Below are positions 25,940 to 35,275 of a stretch of DNA of 64,000 nt, in pieces. The stretch comes from an uncultured Eubacteriales bacterium (GTDB lineage: Bacteria; Bacillota; Clostridia; Peptostreptococcales; Anaerovoracaceae). The translations under genes were made by a program, and so were the position numbers. Position 1 is the first letter of the stretch, and each line of letters starts with the position of its first letter. The notes beneath the pieces were generated by a model. It did not search any database, was not told the DNA's origin, and saw nothing but the letters and a program-made list of their open reading frames with translations. Location of the stretch: contig UQXL01000001.1 of the NCBI GenBank assembly GCA_900545135.1, positions 86,857 through 150,856 on the forward strand, written 5' to 3'.

Positions 25940-26539
25940 ACACGAATATTTGAGCTATGTAAAAAGATCCTAAAAGATGAATATGAATTTGTCCTATCGA
26001 CGCACATAGATAAAGGGCATATCCATAATCATATCATCTTTAACAATGTAAATATGGTTACCGGAAAATGCTATCAGTCGAACAAGAAAAGCTATCATAA
26101 AATCAGATATCAAAGCGATAAATTGTGCAAAGAAAACAATCTTTCTGTTATTGATGAGCACTATGAAATCTATAAGAAAAAGTACAAAACAAAAGGTAAG
26201 TCTTGGTATGAAAATGAGCAGGCAAGGCGTGGTTCTTCTTGGAAAAGTAGACTTCAATTTGACATTGATCGTATAATAAAACAATCTCAAAATTGGGATG
26301 AATTTCTAAATAAAATGGCTGAGCTTGGTTATGAAATTAAGTATGGTAAACACATCGCTTTTAAACCGAAAGATAAGGCGAGATTTACAAGAGCAAAAAC
26401 AATTGGAGAAGATTATACCGAAGAAAGATAAAAAAAACGCATTGAAAAAAGAGAAGCCATTAAGACTCCTGCCATAAAAAAACGCATTGGTACGATCATT
26501 GACATGAATACCAATGCAAAGGTGAGAGAAACCTTATAA
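25940..26539 (+). pseudogene. Relaxase (MobA/VirD2-like) fragment
   Basis: An internal piece of a conjugative relaxase. The frame from 25940 encodes EFVLSTHIDKGHIHNHIIFN, which contains the metal-binding triad motif H-x-D-x-x-H-x-H-N-H of the family, followed by KCYQSNKKSYHKIRYQSDKL. The N-terminal catalytic Tyr region is missing, and the fragment begins exactly where the recombinase on the other strand ends. A TAA at 26429-26431 interrupts homology; the same frame continues with KKRIEKREAIKTPAIKKRIG to a second stop at 26537. It is debris of the island's transfer region. Confidence 0.8.
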
Positions 26540-26773
26540 CTATCTTTGATATGTCTAACACTTGGTGAGTGCCTCTTGCACAATTAAACTGAATAGTTGC
26601 AGTTAGCCTTGAAATATGATAAGTATAAAATAACTAACTATGATCTTACATATGATTTTTGATTATTCCACATAAGAACTGTACTTTTAGGCATTTTGAA
26701 GTATTGAAAATCTCTCATTTAATCATGAATTTGCCACAATTAAATGAGGCTTTAATGTAACAATAAAAATTTG
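26540..26773. other. AT-rich stretch, nothing recognised
   Basis: Between the relaxase fragment and the terminator at 26774. No frame or repeat of note. Confidence 0.5.
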
Positions 26774-26805
26774 AAAAGGACACCTAATAATTTAGGTGTC
26801 CTTTT
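26774..26805 (-). terminator. Terminator of the surface-protein pair
   Basis: Near-perfect stem AAAAGGACACCTAA/TTTAGGTGTCCTTTT with a short loop, bidirectional in form. Confidence 0.9.
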
Positions 26806-26850
26806 ATATTAAAGGTTATTTGTATCTGCATATTGTCGTTATATATTTCA

Positions 26851-29346
26851 TTAATCGTTCGTACTTCTTTTTCGTTTTCTTCCAAATAAAACGGCTAATA
26901 CACCCATTGAGCCAGCAAGCATAGAAATAAATAAACTTATATTTGAATGGTCTCCTGTTTGTGGAATTTTATCATTAACTGATGTATATGGTACAATAAT
27001 TGGTTTATTTATATCGTCCGGTTTGTCTGGAACTACTGATGTATCTTTATCTTTTACTGTAACTTTGATGGTTTTAATTGCAAATGCACCTTTACTATCT
27101 GTTACTTTATATGTTACATGATAAATACCAGCTTTCGAAGTATCTACATCATTCGCAATGATATTATCCTTTGTCAGCGTAATATCGCCATCTTCTTTGT
27201 CCGTTGCACTAACGCCTGACAATGGATCGAAATCATCGCCTACATTCAGTGTGACATCATTTGCTAAAATCATAGGCACATTATTGATAACACTCATATT
27301 AGAGGAAAACTTCCATTCACCGACTACCAACATATTGTTATTAACTACTATTTCTTTTCCGTCTTTCCAGCCTGTGAATACCCACTTTCCATCTTCCACC
27401 TTGATTTCAGAATCAGCAAAAATAGGTAAAGTTACTTTATCGCCTTTTTTAATGCCACTTATTGGGTCTGGAAGTAAATCCAATATATCACTTGGCAAAT
27501 CTTTGTCTTCAGTTGTGCTTTTAAATTCAAAAAGAATTTGATATTTTTCAGTTGGATCAACCTTATCCCCATTGATATAGTTAATATCATAGTTTGTCAA
27601 AAGCGAATCTACAGGAAAAATATTTTTACCTGTCACAGATGTTTTTGAAAATTTAAGGTTGGTAAATTCATCTGCATTTTCAGGCGGAGCGTAAAGCCCA
27701 TATGAAGCAGAATTGTTTTCGAAGCTCACATCACCTGCAAGTTTAACAGTCTGATATTTGGTTGCATCCGCCGGATTGCCATAATCAGAGTTCCCAGTAT
27801 AAATTGCGCCCCCCTGTATCGCAAAATTATCGGAAAATGCACTTTTACTTATATTTATTCCAGCTTTTCTGTGTAAGTATACTCCTCCGCCATATTTAGC
27901 TTGGTTTCTCATGAATGTGACATTTTCAATCTTAGTTTCCGCTGAACTTTCTTGAATAAAAATACCACCACCATGTGCTCCTTTATTTCCTTTAATCGTT
28001 CCACCTGTTACAGAAAGTCTGCCGGAATCGGATACAGCGATACCACCTCCACTGGCAGTTGTCTTGTTATTAGAAATTATACCACCAGTCATATTCATTG
28101 TTCCATGTAACATAATCGCACCACCATTACTGTGATGAGTACTTACTCCAACTGTGACTCTAGTGCCTATCGCTTCACAGCCTTCAATAATACCACCTTC
28201 TATGTTAAGCTGTGTGCCTTCATCTACATAGACTGCTCCACCATCATAACCTTCTGAGCTTTTACAGTTTTCAATTACAGCACCTTCCTTAATAGTCGTT
28301 ACTACGCCTTTGCCGTTACCTAAGGTAACGATTGCTCCACCTGCCCAAGGAGTATACGGATCACTACCCCGTCCAAGGCAGTTTCTTATAACTGCTCCTT
28401 CATCTAAGATAATGGTGGTTGCCCTTGTATGTGTTCCAACACCTCCATCCGAATAAATACCTCCCATGGCATTGTTTCCATCAAGGATGATATTCTTCAG
28501 AATCAGAGACGCATCACCTCCAAGACTGAAATGCTTTGATGACCACGCCCTGCCCGGGTCTGCACGCGTAATCACAAATTGATGTCCCGGAGATGAAGTA
28601 ACAGTGACTGTCGCATTCATAGGAATTACTGGAGCCTTATCATCTTCTGTATAATCATGAGTTACCATAATAGTATATGCATTCCATTTATCTTTATTAT
28701 CACCATTAATAGCTCCAAGTGTCTCCTGAAGCGTATCATAACGGCCAATTTCAGAGCCATCTGTGTCCTTGGTAACGATAAATGTTTTCTCTGGTGTTTC
28801 TGCCGGTGGGTTTTTCGATGTTATATTTCCTATTTTAAAGGATTTTGAATACATCGCAAATGATACGGTTGTAACATCTGTTTTGGTATAGTAAGAATCT
28901 GTAACATTATCATCCGTCAAAACAGATACATTCATATCATTCACTTTGACAGTAGGCACATTATCAATGAATATTTTTCCATCTGATGCCTTAAGGTTCT
29001 GGATATCAAACCTTAAGCGATACTCTTTTCCAGCTTCAAAATACACTGTTTTCGATGTGGATTTTGCGTAATCCCAAGTTCCGTCAGCTTGTTTTACCAT
29101 CCAATTTACAAATATTTCACTACCGTCTGTACGGCTGTTCCCATCATTTGGCTGAACATAAAAACTATCCGGTACTTCATCTTCATAAATCGGTTCTTTT
29201 ACCTCGTTTATATCAAACGATAAACTTAAAATTTCTCGTTGAACTTCTTCAGCCTGTACAGACATCGTACCCGAGAACAATGTTCCAATAGCTAAAATCA
29301 ATGCTAAAAAAATTGAGAATTTCTTTTTTAACTTTCTTTGCATCAC
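26851..29346 (-). CDS. Beta-helix adhesin-like surface protein with IPQTGD sorting signal
   Basis: An 831-residue exported protein. Signal peptide 1-32 (ending VQAEE); an N-terminal beta-rich domain (about 35-195); a right-handed beta-helix (about 200-580) made of repeats such as MTGGIISNNKTTASGGGIAV and GGGIFIQESS. A SHIRT-like repeat follows (about 595-690; YQILFEFKSTTEDKDLPSDI), then an Ig-like DUF5011-type module (VGDDFDPLSGVSATDKEDGD, about 700-775). It ends IPQTGD, a hydrophobic helix and GRKRKRS, a sortase substrate of the PxTGD class. It shares its C-terminal modules with the gene at 29393, 46 bases upstream, so the two look like a duplicated operon. Carried by the AT-rich island. Confidence 0.85.
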   Translation of the reverse strand: MMQRKLKKKFSIFLALILAIGTLFSGTMSVQAEEVQREILSLSFDINEVKEPIYEDEVPDSFYVQPNDGNSRTDGSEIFVNWMVKQADGTWDYAKSTSKTVYFEAGKEYRLRFDIQNLKASDGKIFIDNVPTVKVNDMNVSVLTDDNVTDSYYTKTDVTTVSFAMYSKSFKIGNITSKNPPAETPEKTFIVTKDTDGSEIGRYDTLQETLGAINGDNKDKWNAYTIMVTHDYTEDDKAPVIPMNATVTVTSSPGHQFVITRADPGRAWSSKHFSLGGDASLILKNIILDGNNAMGGIYSDGGVGTHTRATTIILDEGAVIRNCLGRGSDPYTPWAGGAIVTLGNGKGVVTTIKEGAVIENCKSSEGYDGGAVYVDEGTQLNIEGGIIEGCEAIGTRVTVGVSTHHSNGGAIMLHGTMNMTGGIISNNKTTASGGGIAVSDSGRLSVTGGTIKGNKGAHGGGIFIQESSAETKIENVTFMRNQAKYGGGVYLHRKAGINISKSAFSDNFAIQGGAIYTGNSDYGNPADATKYQTVKLAGDVSFENNSASYGLYAPPENADEFTNLKFSKTSVTGKNIFPVDSLLTNYDINYINGDKVDPTEKYQILFEFKSTTEDKDLPSDILDLLPDPISGIKKGDKVTLPIFADSEIKVEDGKWVFTGWKDGKEIVVNNNMLVVGEWKFSSNMSVINNVPMILANDVTLNVGDDFDPLSGVSATDKEDGDITLTKDNIIANDVDTSKAGIYHVTYKVTDSKGAFAIKTIKVTVKDKDTSVVPDKPDDINKPIIVPYTSVNDKIPQTGDHSNISLFISMLAGSMGVLAVLFGRKRKRSTND

Positions 29347-29392
29347 AAGCTCCTTTTCTCATTTATTGTATTTTATTATCTTTAATATAGTT

Positions 29393-31357
29393 TTACTTAT
29401 TTATCAGCTTTTTCTTTCTTGCAAAAAAGAAGCAAATAATAATCGATAACAATGACAAAAGTAAATACCGTTTTATATTTAACCTATCTTCGGTTTTTGG
29501 TATGCTTGCATTTATTTTTTCTGTTTCTTTATGTATCGGCAAATCTTGTTTCAACATGATTTTCTCCGGATCATCTATACTTGTATTTTGATTATCAATA
29601 GGAGGTAAAGGTTTGTCCTCTTCTTTAACTGTAACCCAAATTGTTTTTGTTGTATCAGCGCCATTTGAGTCAGTTACTTTATATGTAACACTATAGACTC
29701 CTGCTTTATTAGTATCAACATCATTTTTTATTACATTATCAATTGTCAAATTGATTGTTCCATCTTCTTTATCTGTTGCGGTTACCCCTTCTAACGGATT
29801 AAAAACATCTCCAGTATTTATTGTTTTATCGCTTGCGTGAATAACAGGCGCTTCGTTTAATAGAATCGTATTAGGTCTAAACATCCATGAACCTACAAAT
29901 TCAGTTGTTATAGATTCTATTGTTTTGTTATCTGCATCATAACCTTTAAATTCCCATACCCCGCCTGTAACAGGTACTCTGAGTTGAACAGGCTGTATAG
30001 CGGCAACATGATCTCCCAATTGATACTCTTGGGTGTCAATCGGCAGCAAATCAACGACCTCATCAGGTAATCCTTCCCCTTCAGAATCACTCACAAAACG
30101 ATATGTAACCACATACTTGTTTTCATATGCTGCTTTTAAAAAAGTAGTATCCTTTCCTAATGGAGCAGTTACATCTATTTCTTGAGCACTATCAGCCTTC
30201 CAACGAGGATCATCTAAATACCAGCCTGTAATTTGATGATTCGAATCATCTGTTAAAAGGAATGCATTCATATTTTGAGCAGATGCTAAAGTAAGAGACT
30301 CCCCATAATGAGCTATATCATCACCTCTCATGACGGCTTTATTGTTTGCAATAATAGCTCCATCTTCTACAACAGCACTATTACCGTTGTTGCATAAACC
30401 TCCTCCTTGTGAAGCAGAATTTTTCGTAATTCTAAAGCTATTTTTTATTACAATATCAGCTCCATTATGCGTAAAAATACCTCCACCAAAATTTGAGCTT
30501 ACATTTTTTGATATTTCGCCCCCGCTAAAAACAGCTTTTCCAGCATATATCATTACTCCGCCGCCGTAGCCTTGTGCACTGTCAACTGTTTTTTCCACTA
30601 TATTTTCTCTTATAGATCCACCTTCCATATTAAATGAAGCATTTGATAAAAAAACGCCTCCGCCATAGCCAAAATAATTTGTCAGTGTTTTATTGCCTCT
30701 AATACTTCCACCATACATATTAAAAATTACTTTCCCATATCTTCCATCTCCGGCAACTGCACCACCCATTGCAGCTATCGCATCATTTGTATTCCCATGA
30801 ATATCGCCGCCGTACATATTAAACTGTCCATTCACAATATTAACAGCAGAGCCTAAAGATGCTCCATTGGTCGAACTCCCTGTCAGTTCAACTCCATCAT
30901 ACATATTCAATGTACATGCTTTTTCGGGATTGGTATTTCCAACAAGTATCAAAGCAGTTGAGCGTTTAGGTGCAGCCACTGTAATTTTCAGCTGATTTTC
31001 GCTGCCTGTACTGTTGCTTTTCCCCAGCGATAAGACTGCACCATCTCTTATCTGTAATTGCCCATTTGACATTTCACCGCCTAAATTGATTATATGTCCG
31101 TTTCCAAATATCTCTGTATTCTTATAAAATTTACAATTATATCCTGTACTTCCAAAATCAATATCCCCTGTCAAACTGATTGTATATGTCCCGTCAGAAG
31201 TTTTAGCGTTTATTTCTTCAACCGCAGCTTTAAACTCCTCAAAATCAGATACACTATAAATTTCTTCATCTGCTGATACAGGTATAGTAGAAAAACCCAT
31301 CAATAGGATAATCGCTATTATACTAACAATTCTTCTTCGCTTCACGTCCATCACCAT
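29393..31357 (-). CDS. Beta-helix surface protein paralogue with degenerate sorting signal
   Basis: A 654-residue exported protein. Signal peptide about 1-29; beta-helix about 80-350 (FNMYGGSIRGNKTL, FGGGIFTHNGADI); a SHIRT-like segment (VVTYRFVSDSEGEGLPDEVV, about 420-510); and an Ig-like module (TGDVFNPLEGVTATDKEDGT, about 520-590). The C-terminus reads SIPKTEDRLNIKRY then a hydrophobic helix and ARKKK. The sorting motif would be IPKTED, with the usual Gly replaced by Glu, so sortase anchoring is uncertain and it may stay membrane-bound. It is the first gene of the pair with 26851. Confidence 0.82.
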   Translation of the reverse strand: MVMDVKRRRIVSIIAIILLMGFSTIPVSADEEIYSVSDFEEFKAAVEEINAKTSDGTYTISLTGDIDFGSTGYNCKFYKNTEIFGNGHIINLGGEMSNGQLQIRDGAVLSLGKSNSTGSENQLKITVAAPKRSTALILVGNTNPEKACTLNMYDGVELTGSSTNGASLGSAVNIVNGQFNMYGGDIHGNTNDAIAAMGGAVAGDGRYGKVIFNMYGGSIRGNKTLTNYFGYGGGVFLSNASFNMEGGSIRENIVEKTVDSAQGYGGGVMIYAGKAVFSGGEISKNVSSNFGGGIFTHNGADIVIKNSFRITKNSASQGGGLCNNGNSAVVEDGAIIANNKAVMRGDDIAHYGESLTLASAQNMNAFLLTDDSNHQITGWYLDDPRWKADSAQEIDVTAPLGKDTTFLKAAYENKYVVTYRFVSDSEGEGLPDEVVDLLPIDTQEYQLGDHVAAIQPVQLRVPVTGGVWEFKGYDADNKTIESITTEFVGSWMFRPNTILLNEAPVIHASDKTINTGDVFNPLEGVTATDKEDGTINLTIDNVIKNDVDTNKAGVYSVTYKVTDSNGADTTKTIWVTVKEEDKPLPPIDNQNTSIDDPEKIMLKQDLPIHKETEKINASIPKTEDRLNIKRYLLLSLLSIIICFFFARKKKLINK

Positions 31358-31690
31358 CCTTTACATCATTTTTCATCACTGTAAATTTTCTTGATTTCAT
31401 AGCATTTCTACTCTTGCACAAATTAAAACATTTTCATAGATAAAAAATATAGCACAGTTTTTTACGAGCAATGCCATATTTTAAAAAATATATACGAATT
31501 TATGCAAAAAGCTGATTAGTTATATGTTTATTTTTCTGTTTCAAAAGCAATTCTTTTTTTAAATATAATCGCACCACTCTTTTCTGCAACTTGCATGATT
31601 TATATATATAATTATACAAATTATATCAGAATTTTGAATATTTGTAAATATTAAATTTTATAGTTTGCCTGATTTATCTGAAATTCTTCA
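31358..31690. other. AT-rich intergenic region upstream of the surface-protein pair
   Basis: 333 bases without a supported gene. It should carry the promoter of the leftward surface-protein operon; several TATAAT-like hexamers occur but none has a convincing -35 partner. Confidence 0.5.
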
Positions 31691-32263
31691 CTACCTTATG
31701 ACTGTTACTCTTTTATCTATTTCTTCTTTTTCTTTTTTATCAGGTTCGCTTACAATACCTCCAAACGGCATCTGTGCAACTAATTTATAATTCTCAGGTA
31801 TATTAAAAATTCCCTTTACTTTTGCATCTATTACAGGATTATAATGTTGGAGTGAAGCTCCAATATTGAGTTCTCTTAGTGTAGACCAAACAGAAAGCTG
31901 CAACATTCCATTTGCCTGATTTGCCCAAATAGGAAAATTATCGGCATAAGTGCTAAACTGTTTCTGCATTTCTTTAACAGTTTCCTCGTCATATAAAAAC
32001 AGTACCGTTCCCGCTCCTGCTTTAAATGAATCAATCTTTTCTCTTAGCACTTTTCCCTCAAAAACATTGTAAATTTCATCCCATAGCTGATCATGCTTTT
32101 CGCCAAAGGCAAGTACCACTCTCGCACTTTTCATATTGAATGCATCTGGTACTAACTCTGTAACTTCTTTAATCTTTTCTTCAATTTCTTTTTCTAAAAC
32201 CGGTATGTTCTTATCAATGTTATAATATGTTCTTCTATTTGCTAATGATTTTATAATGCTCAT
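31691..32263 (-). CDS. Nitroreductase family protein
   Basis: A 190-residue FMN-dependent nitroreductase of the short YdjA/Frm2 type: the start SIIKSLANRRTYYNIDK binds the flavin phosphate, AGAGTVLFLYDEETV and the conserved N-x-x-L-Q-L-S-V-W (NGMLQLSVWSTLRELNIGAS) follow, and it ends with AQMPFGGIVSEPDKKEK. It probably reduces quinones or nitro compounds with NAD(P)H. Last gene of the MarR-controlled operon that starts at 34634. Confidence 0.9.
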   Translation of the reverse strand: MSIIKSLANRRTYYNIDKNIPVLEKEIEEKIKEVTELVPDAFNMKSARVVLAFGEKHDQLWDEIYNVFEGKVLREKIDSFKAGAGTVLFLYDEETVKEMQKQFSTYADNFPIWANQANGMLQLSVWSTLRELNIGASLQHYNPVIDAKVKGIFNIPENYKLVAQMPFGGIVSEPDKKEKEEIDKRVTVIR

Positions 32264-32272
32264 AACTACCTC

Positions 32273-32551
32273 CTATTTTGATAATACATCTAAATATTCT
32301 TCCTTTCGTTCAAACTCTCTTTTGGCAAAAGGACACAAAGGTATAATTTTTATATTGCCTTTTCTTGCCTCATCGACCAGTTCAGCAACTAACCTAGTCG
32401 CAATTCCCTGTCCTCCATAGTTGCCTTCAACAAAAGTATGATCTATAATCCATAGTTTGTTCGACTTAGAGTATGTGCTTTCACCAATGAATTTTTCATC
32501 ATCATATGCAGCTGCTCTATTTTTTTGTTGTTCATAAACGATTTTTACCAC
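32273..32551 (-). CDS. YjdJ-type small N-acetyltransferase
   Basis: A 92-residue single-domain acetyltransferase of the PF14542 (Gcn5-related) type: AAAYDDEKFIGESTYSKSNK, the compact cofactor loop GNYGGQGIATRLVAELVDEA and the ending IIPLCPFAKREFERK. This family is commonly paired with the small ferredoxin-like YjdI, as here, where the two coding regions overlap by 7 bases. Substrate unknown. Confidence 0.88.
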   Translation of the reverse strand: MVKIVYEQQKNRAAAYDDEKFIGESTYSKSNKLWIIDHTFVEGNYGGQGIATRLVAELVDEARKGNIKIIPLCPFAKREFERKEEYLDVLSK

Positions 32552-32772
32552 TCCTTGCTACCTCCTTTTTTTAATTTATAACTTAAAGCCCCAGAAGGAC
32601 ATTTATCTATAACTTTTATGATATCTTCTTCTCTTCCATTTTCAGGAATAATCCATGGCTTTCTTCCTACCTCAAATACCTTAGGCGCCCCATGCACACA
32701 TTTGCCTGCATGTTGACATATATCAGGTTTCCAAAAAATTTTTAGATTTTCTGTTTCATAACTCTTTTCCAT
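32545..32772 (-). CDS. YjdI-type single-cluster [4Fe-4S] protein
   Basis: A 75-residue Fer4_19-type protein. Cysteines occur as IFWKPDICQHAGKCVHGAPKVFE and later DKCPSGALSY, the mono-cluster spacing of the family. It probably transfers electrons to a partner. It is followed with an overlap by the YjdJ-like acetyltransferase, the same arrangement as in enterobacteria. Third-from-last gene of the operon. Confidence 0.88.
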   Translation of the reverse strand: MEKSYETENLKIFWKPDICQHAGKCVHGAPKVFEVGRKPWIIPENGREEDIIKVIDKCPSGALSYKLKKGGSKEW

Positions 32773-32778
32773 TAATAT

Positions 32779-33363
32779 TTACCCCCTTTTCATCATGCTT
32801 TTTTCCAGTCTACTATCCGGCACTACCCAAATTAAAGCGATTACAATATATATTAAATACGATATGATCGGAAAATAAAAAGCAAAAATAATAGCGACAG
32901 CGTATGCAAAAATAGAGATTTTCCCCTTTAAATCATTTCCTATGTTTTGAGAAATTTCAGAATTATCTCCATTTATTTTAATAACTTCCGATTGAACAAT
33001 ATTGTATGAAACCGCACACATAAAGAGTATCATTCCATAGAACAAAGCGGGCAGACTTTCATAGGGATTTAGCCCCATCCACTCAGTTGCCATTGGAATT
33101 AGCGACATCCAAAATATCCAGTGGAGATTTTTCCATAATAATCTACCAGATACCGAATCGGTCATATTAATTAAATGATGGTGATTCGCCCAATATATTC
33201 CAACATAGATAAAGCTTAGAATGTATGCTAAAAATGTTGGAAAAACCTCTTTTACTGCGTCAAGTGTCAAGCTTTCTGGTGCATTAAGCTTTAATACCAT
33301 AATAGTTATGACAATTGCCAATACGCCATCGCTAAAAGCTTCCATTCTACCTTTACTCATCAC
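32779..33363 (-). CDS. TMEM175-family potassium channel-like protein
   Basis: A 194-residue membrane protein with the TMEM175 (DUF1211) signature R-M-E-A-F-S-D-G-V-L-A-I-V-I-T in its first helix and five or six membrane segments, including YWANHHHLINM. Bacterial members form proton/potassium-conducting channels. It lies between the pirin and ferredoxin-like genes. The role in this stress-type operon is not clear. Confidence 0.9.
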   Translation of the reverse strand: MMSKGRMEAFSDGVLAIVITIMVLKLNAPESLTLDAVKEVFPTFLAYILSFIYVGIYWANHHHLINMTDSVSGRLLWKNLHWIFWMSLIPMATEWMGLNPYESLPALFYGMILFMCAVSYNIVQSEVIKINGDNSEISQNIGNDLKGKISIFAYAVAIIFAFYFPIISYLIYIVIALIWVVPDSRLEKSMMKRG

Positions 33364-33376
33364 ACTTTTCCTTATT

Positions 33377-34216
33377 TTAATACTCTGCTTTTTCTTTGAT
33401 AAAAGTGTTGTTTCTAAGTTCTGAAAATGCTTTCTGCAATTCTTCTTGTGTATTCATTACAATCGGACCTGCCCATGCAACCGGTTCATTTAACGCTCTC
33501 GAATTCATATATAAAACCTGAGCATTCTGATCTCCGTTTTTAATTGTAAGACTATCCCCTTCTGTTAATTTAACAGCAGTTTTTTCTTCTATATGCTCAC
33601 CATCAATATAAACATTGCCCAAAAGAGTAAAAATCATTACCGAATCTTCTTTCCCCATAGTAAGTTTAATTTCGGTATTAGCGTTTAGATGAATATCATA
33701 ATAGTCCATAGGAAGATAATCTCCTTTATAGCCTTCATGCTCTCCATAAGTTCCTGCTAAAAGCCTTATTTTTCCGCCGTCTATTTCTATTTCATCTATC
33801 TCATCATTTTTAATGCTATTGTAGCTTGGTTTGCTCATTTTATCTTTTGATGGCAAGTTTAACCATAACTGAACACCTAAAAGCCTTTCCGCAGCCGGAA
33901 CCATTTCTTCATGCATAATCCCTGAACCGGAATTCATCCATTGAACTTCCCCGTCTGAAATACCATCTTCATTACCTAAGCTATCCCTATGAACCATCTT
34001 GCCTCTTGAGACATAACTGATTGTTTCAATTCCCCTATGTGGGTGCATTGGAAATCCCGCCGTATAGTCATCAGGATTTATGCTGTCAAATGAGTCGAGC
34101 ATTAAAACAGGATCAAACTCCTTTGTTGTCTGGCTACCCAAAACTCTTACTAAGTTCACTCCCGCTCCGTCTATTGTTCTAAAGCCCCTTACTTTTGTCT
34201 TCACTTTTCTTTTCAT
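33377..34216 (-). CDS. Pirin family protein
   Basis: A 279-residue bicupin. The pirin metal site is visible: FPMHPHRGIETISYV with the H-x-H pair, MVHRDS, and MNSGSGIMHEE, which carries the next His and Glu. A second cupin domain follows (IFTLLGNVYIDGE). Some pirins have quercetin dioxygenase activity or act as redox sensors. The ATG at 34216 overlaps the end of the MarR gene by 38 bases, so the two are expressed together. Confidence 0.92.
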   Translation of the reverse strand: MKRKVKTKVRGFRTIDGAGVNLVRVLGSQTTKEFDPVLMLDSFDSINPDDYTAGFPMHPHRGIETISYVSRGKMVHRDSLGNEDGISDGEVQWMNSGSGIMHEEMVPAAERLLGVQLWLNLPSKDKMSKPSYNSIKNDEIDEIEIDGGKIRLLAGTYGEHEGYKGDYLPMDYYDIHLNANTEIKLTMGKEDSVMIFTLLGNVYIDGEHIEEKTAVKLTEGDSLTIKNGDQNAQVLYMNSRALNEPVAWAGPIVMNTQEELQKAFSELRNNTFIKEKAEY

Positions 34217-34634
34217 CTGATTTCCCTCCTAATTTTTTCAAAAGATATAACAAATTTTCTCTTTCTTCTTGTTCTAAAACTCCCATGCTTTCTGCTATCA
34301 TTTCTTCATTTTCAGGTGCGACTTTGCTAATCACATCATATCCATCTTTTGTCAAATGCAGTATACATACACGCCTGTCTTTTTCATCAGTAAGTCTTTC
34401 AACATAGTTTCTTTTTACTAAATTATTGACTATAAGAGGTATGGTCCCTACACTACTTAATATCCTTTCCCTTACCTCTCCTACGCTCATGTCCCCCTTG
34501 CTGTAAAGAGCTTCTAAAACCATAAACTGACTAAAAGTTAAATTATATTCTGCTGCTATTTTTGATGTTTTTTTATCTATTGCATTTACATTTCTGTGAA
34601 GTCCAATCAAAATCTTCAGCTCTGTTTTTCCCAA
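34179..34634 (-). CDS. MarR-family transcription regulator
   Basis: A 151-residue winged-helix regulator (helix-turn-helix around EYNLTFSQFMVLEALYSKGD, then VGEVRERILSSVGTIPLIVNNL, wing VERLTDEKDRRVCILHLT). It starts with TTG at 34634, with AGGAGGTGA seven to eight bases upstream. A perfect 47-bp palindrome lies between its promoter -10 and the start, so autoregulation of the whole marR-pirin-TMEM175-yjdI-yjdJ-nitroreductase operon is very likely. Confidence 0.93.
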   Translation of the reverse strand: MGKTELKILIGLHRNVNAIDKKTSKIAAEYNLTFSQFMVLEALYSKGDMSVGEVRERILSSVGTIPLIVNNLVKRNYVERLTDEKDRRVCILHLTKDGYDVISKVAPENEEMIAESMGVLEQEERENLLYLLKKLGGKSDEKKSEDKSKGL

Positions 34635-34652
34635 AAGGTGTTCACCTCCTCA

Positions 34653-34720
34653 TGTAATATATATCTAATTAGATATTATCTAATTAGATATATATTACAG
34701 CATTTTTCCCCTTTTGTAAA
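34653..34720 (-). promoter_or_regulatory. Promoter and 47-bp palindromic operator of the marR operon
   Basis: Minus strand TTTACA (34715-34720), a 17-base spacer and TAATAT (34692-34697) form the promoter. From 34653 to 34699 the sequence is a perfect 23-bp inverted repeat around one central base (34676). It contains two copies of ATCTAATTAGAT (34663-34674 and 34678-34689), enough for two MarR dimers overlapping the -10. Confidence 0.85.
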
Positions 34721-34776
34721 TAGTAGCTTGTTATTTATTGATAATATCATTGTTATTTATTTCTTAAAACTCACAA

Positions 34777-34812
34777 AAAAAATGGTGTAGCCATATGACT
34801 ACACCATTTTTT
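34777..34812 (-). terminator. Terminator of the replication/transfer gene block
   Basis: Perfect stem AAAAAATGGTGTAG/CTACACCATTTTTT around CCATATGA. It can terminate the leftward block that ends at 34874. Confidence 0.9.
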
Positions 34813-34873
34813 CTTAAGTTATATTTATTTAAGAATTACAGTAATAATATTGCTTCAACTACTTTATTATCTT

Positions 34874-35275
34874 TCAGTTTCTTTTAGAACTTCTTTTCTT
34901 TTTTTGGTTTTCCTTTATCTTCAGCCTGATATTGCTATGCTCCTTGCCGTTATCATCAATAGAAGTTCTGATTTGTCCAAAGAGCTTAACAAAATCTCCC
35001 TGCTTAAAGTCCTTTGGAATATCACTTTTTTCTCCGTAAGCTGAGCAATTACGATATACCTTATTCCCCTCATCACCTTTGGATACTACAGAGAAGTTCG
35101 CTACCTTAAAGGCTTCGTTACCATTTGTATTGACGAGCTTTTCAAGTCCACCTAATTTGTCAGCCTCCTTCATCAGTTTCTTCAACAAGTTCAAGAGAAT
35201 CTTTCCAGTTACTTTTCCCGCTCTTACTTCCATATTCAAGGTTTTTCTTGCTACTTCTTCATTAATCAAGTTCAA
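34874..35275 (-). CDS. PcfB/DUF3801-like conjugative element protein with an OB-like C-terminus
   Basis: A 133-residue protein. The first 40 residues (NLINEEVARKTLNMEVRAGK) follow the DUF3801/PcfB start seen in Firmicute conjugative elements. The rest (SVVSKGDEGNKVYRNCSAYG, then FVKLFGQIRTSIDDNGKEHS) looks like a single-stranded-DNA-binding OB strand set with a basic tail. Known PcfB proteins assist relaxosome/coupling-protein functions. It overlaps the DnaC-like gene by 4 bases. Exact function uncertain. Confidence 0.6.
   Translation of the reverse strand: MNLINEEVARKTLNMEVRAGKVTGKILLNLLKKLMKEADKLGGLEKLVNTNGNEAFKVANFSVVSKGDEGNKVYRNCSAYGEKSDIPKDFKQGDFVKLFGQIRTSIDDNGKEHSNIRLKIKENQKKKRSSKRN

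Noticed and set aside
25940..26007. Extension of the recombinase frame to an upstream start at 26007
   Set aside because: These codons are the antisense of the relaxase motif region, which is clearly the real coding strand there.
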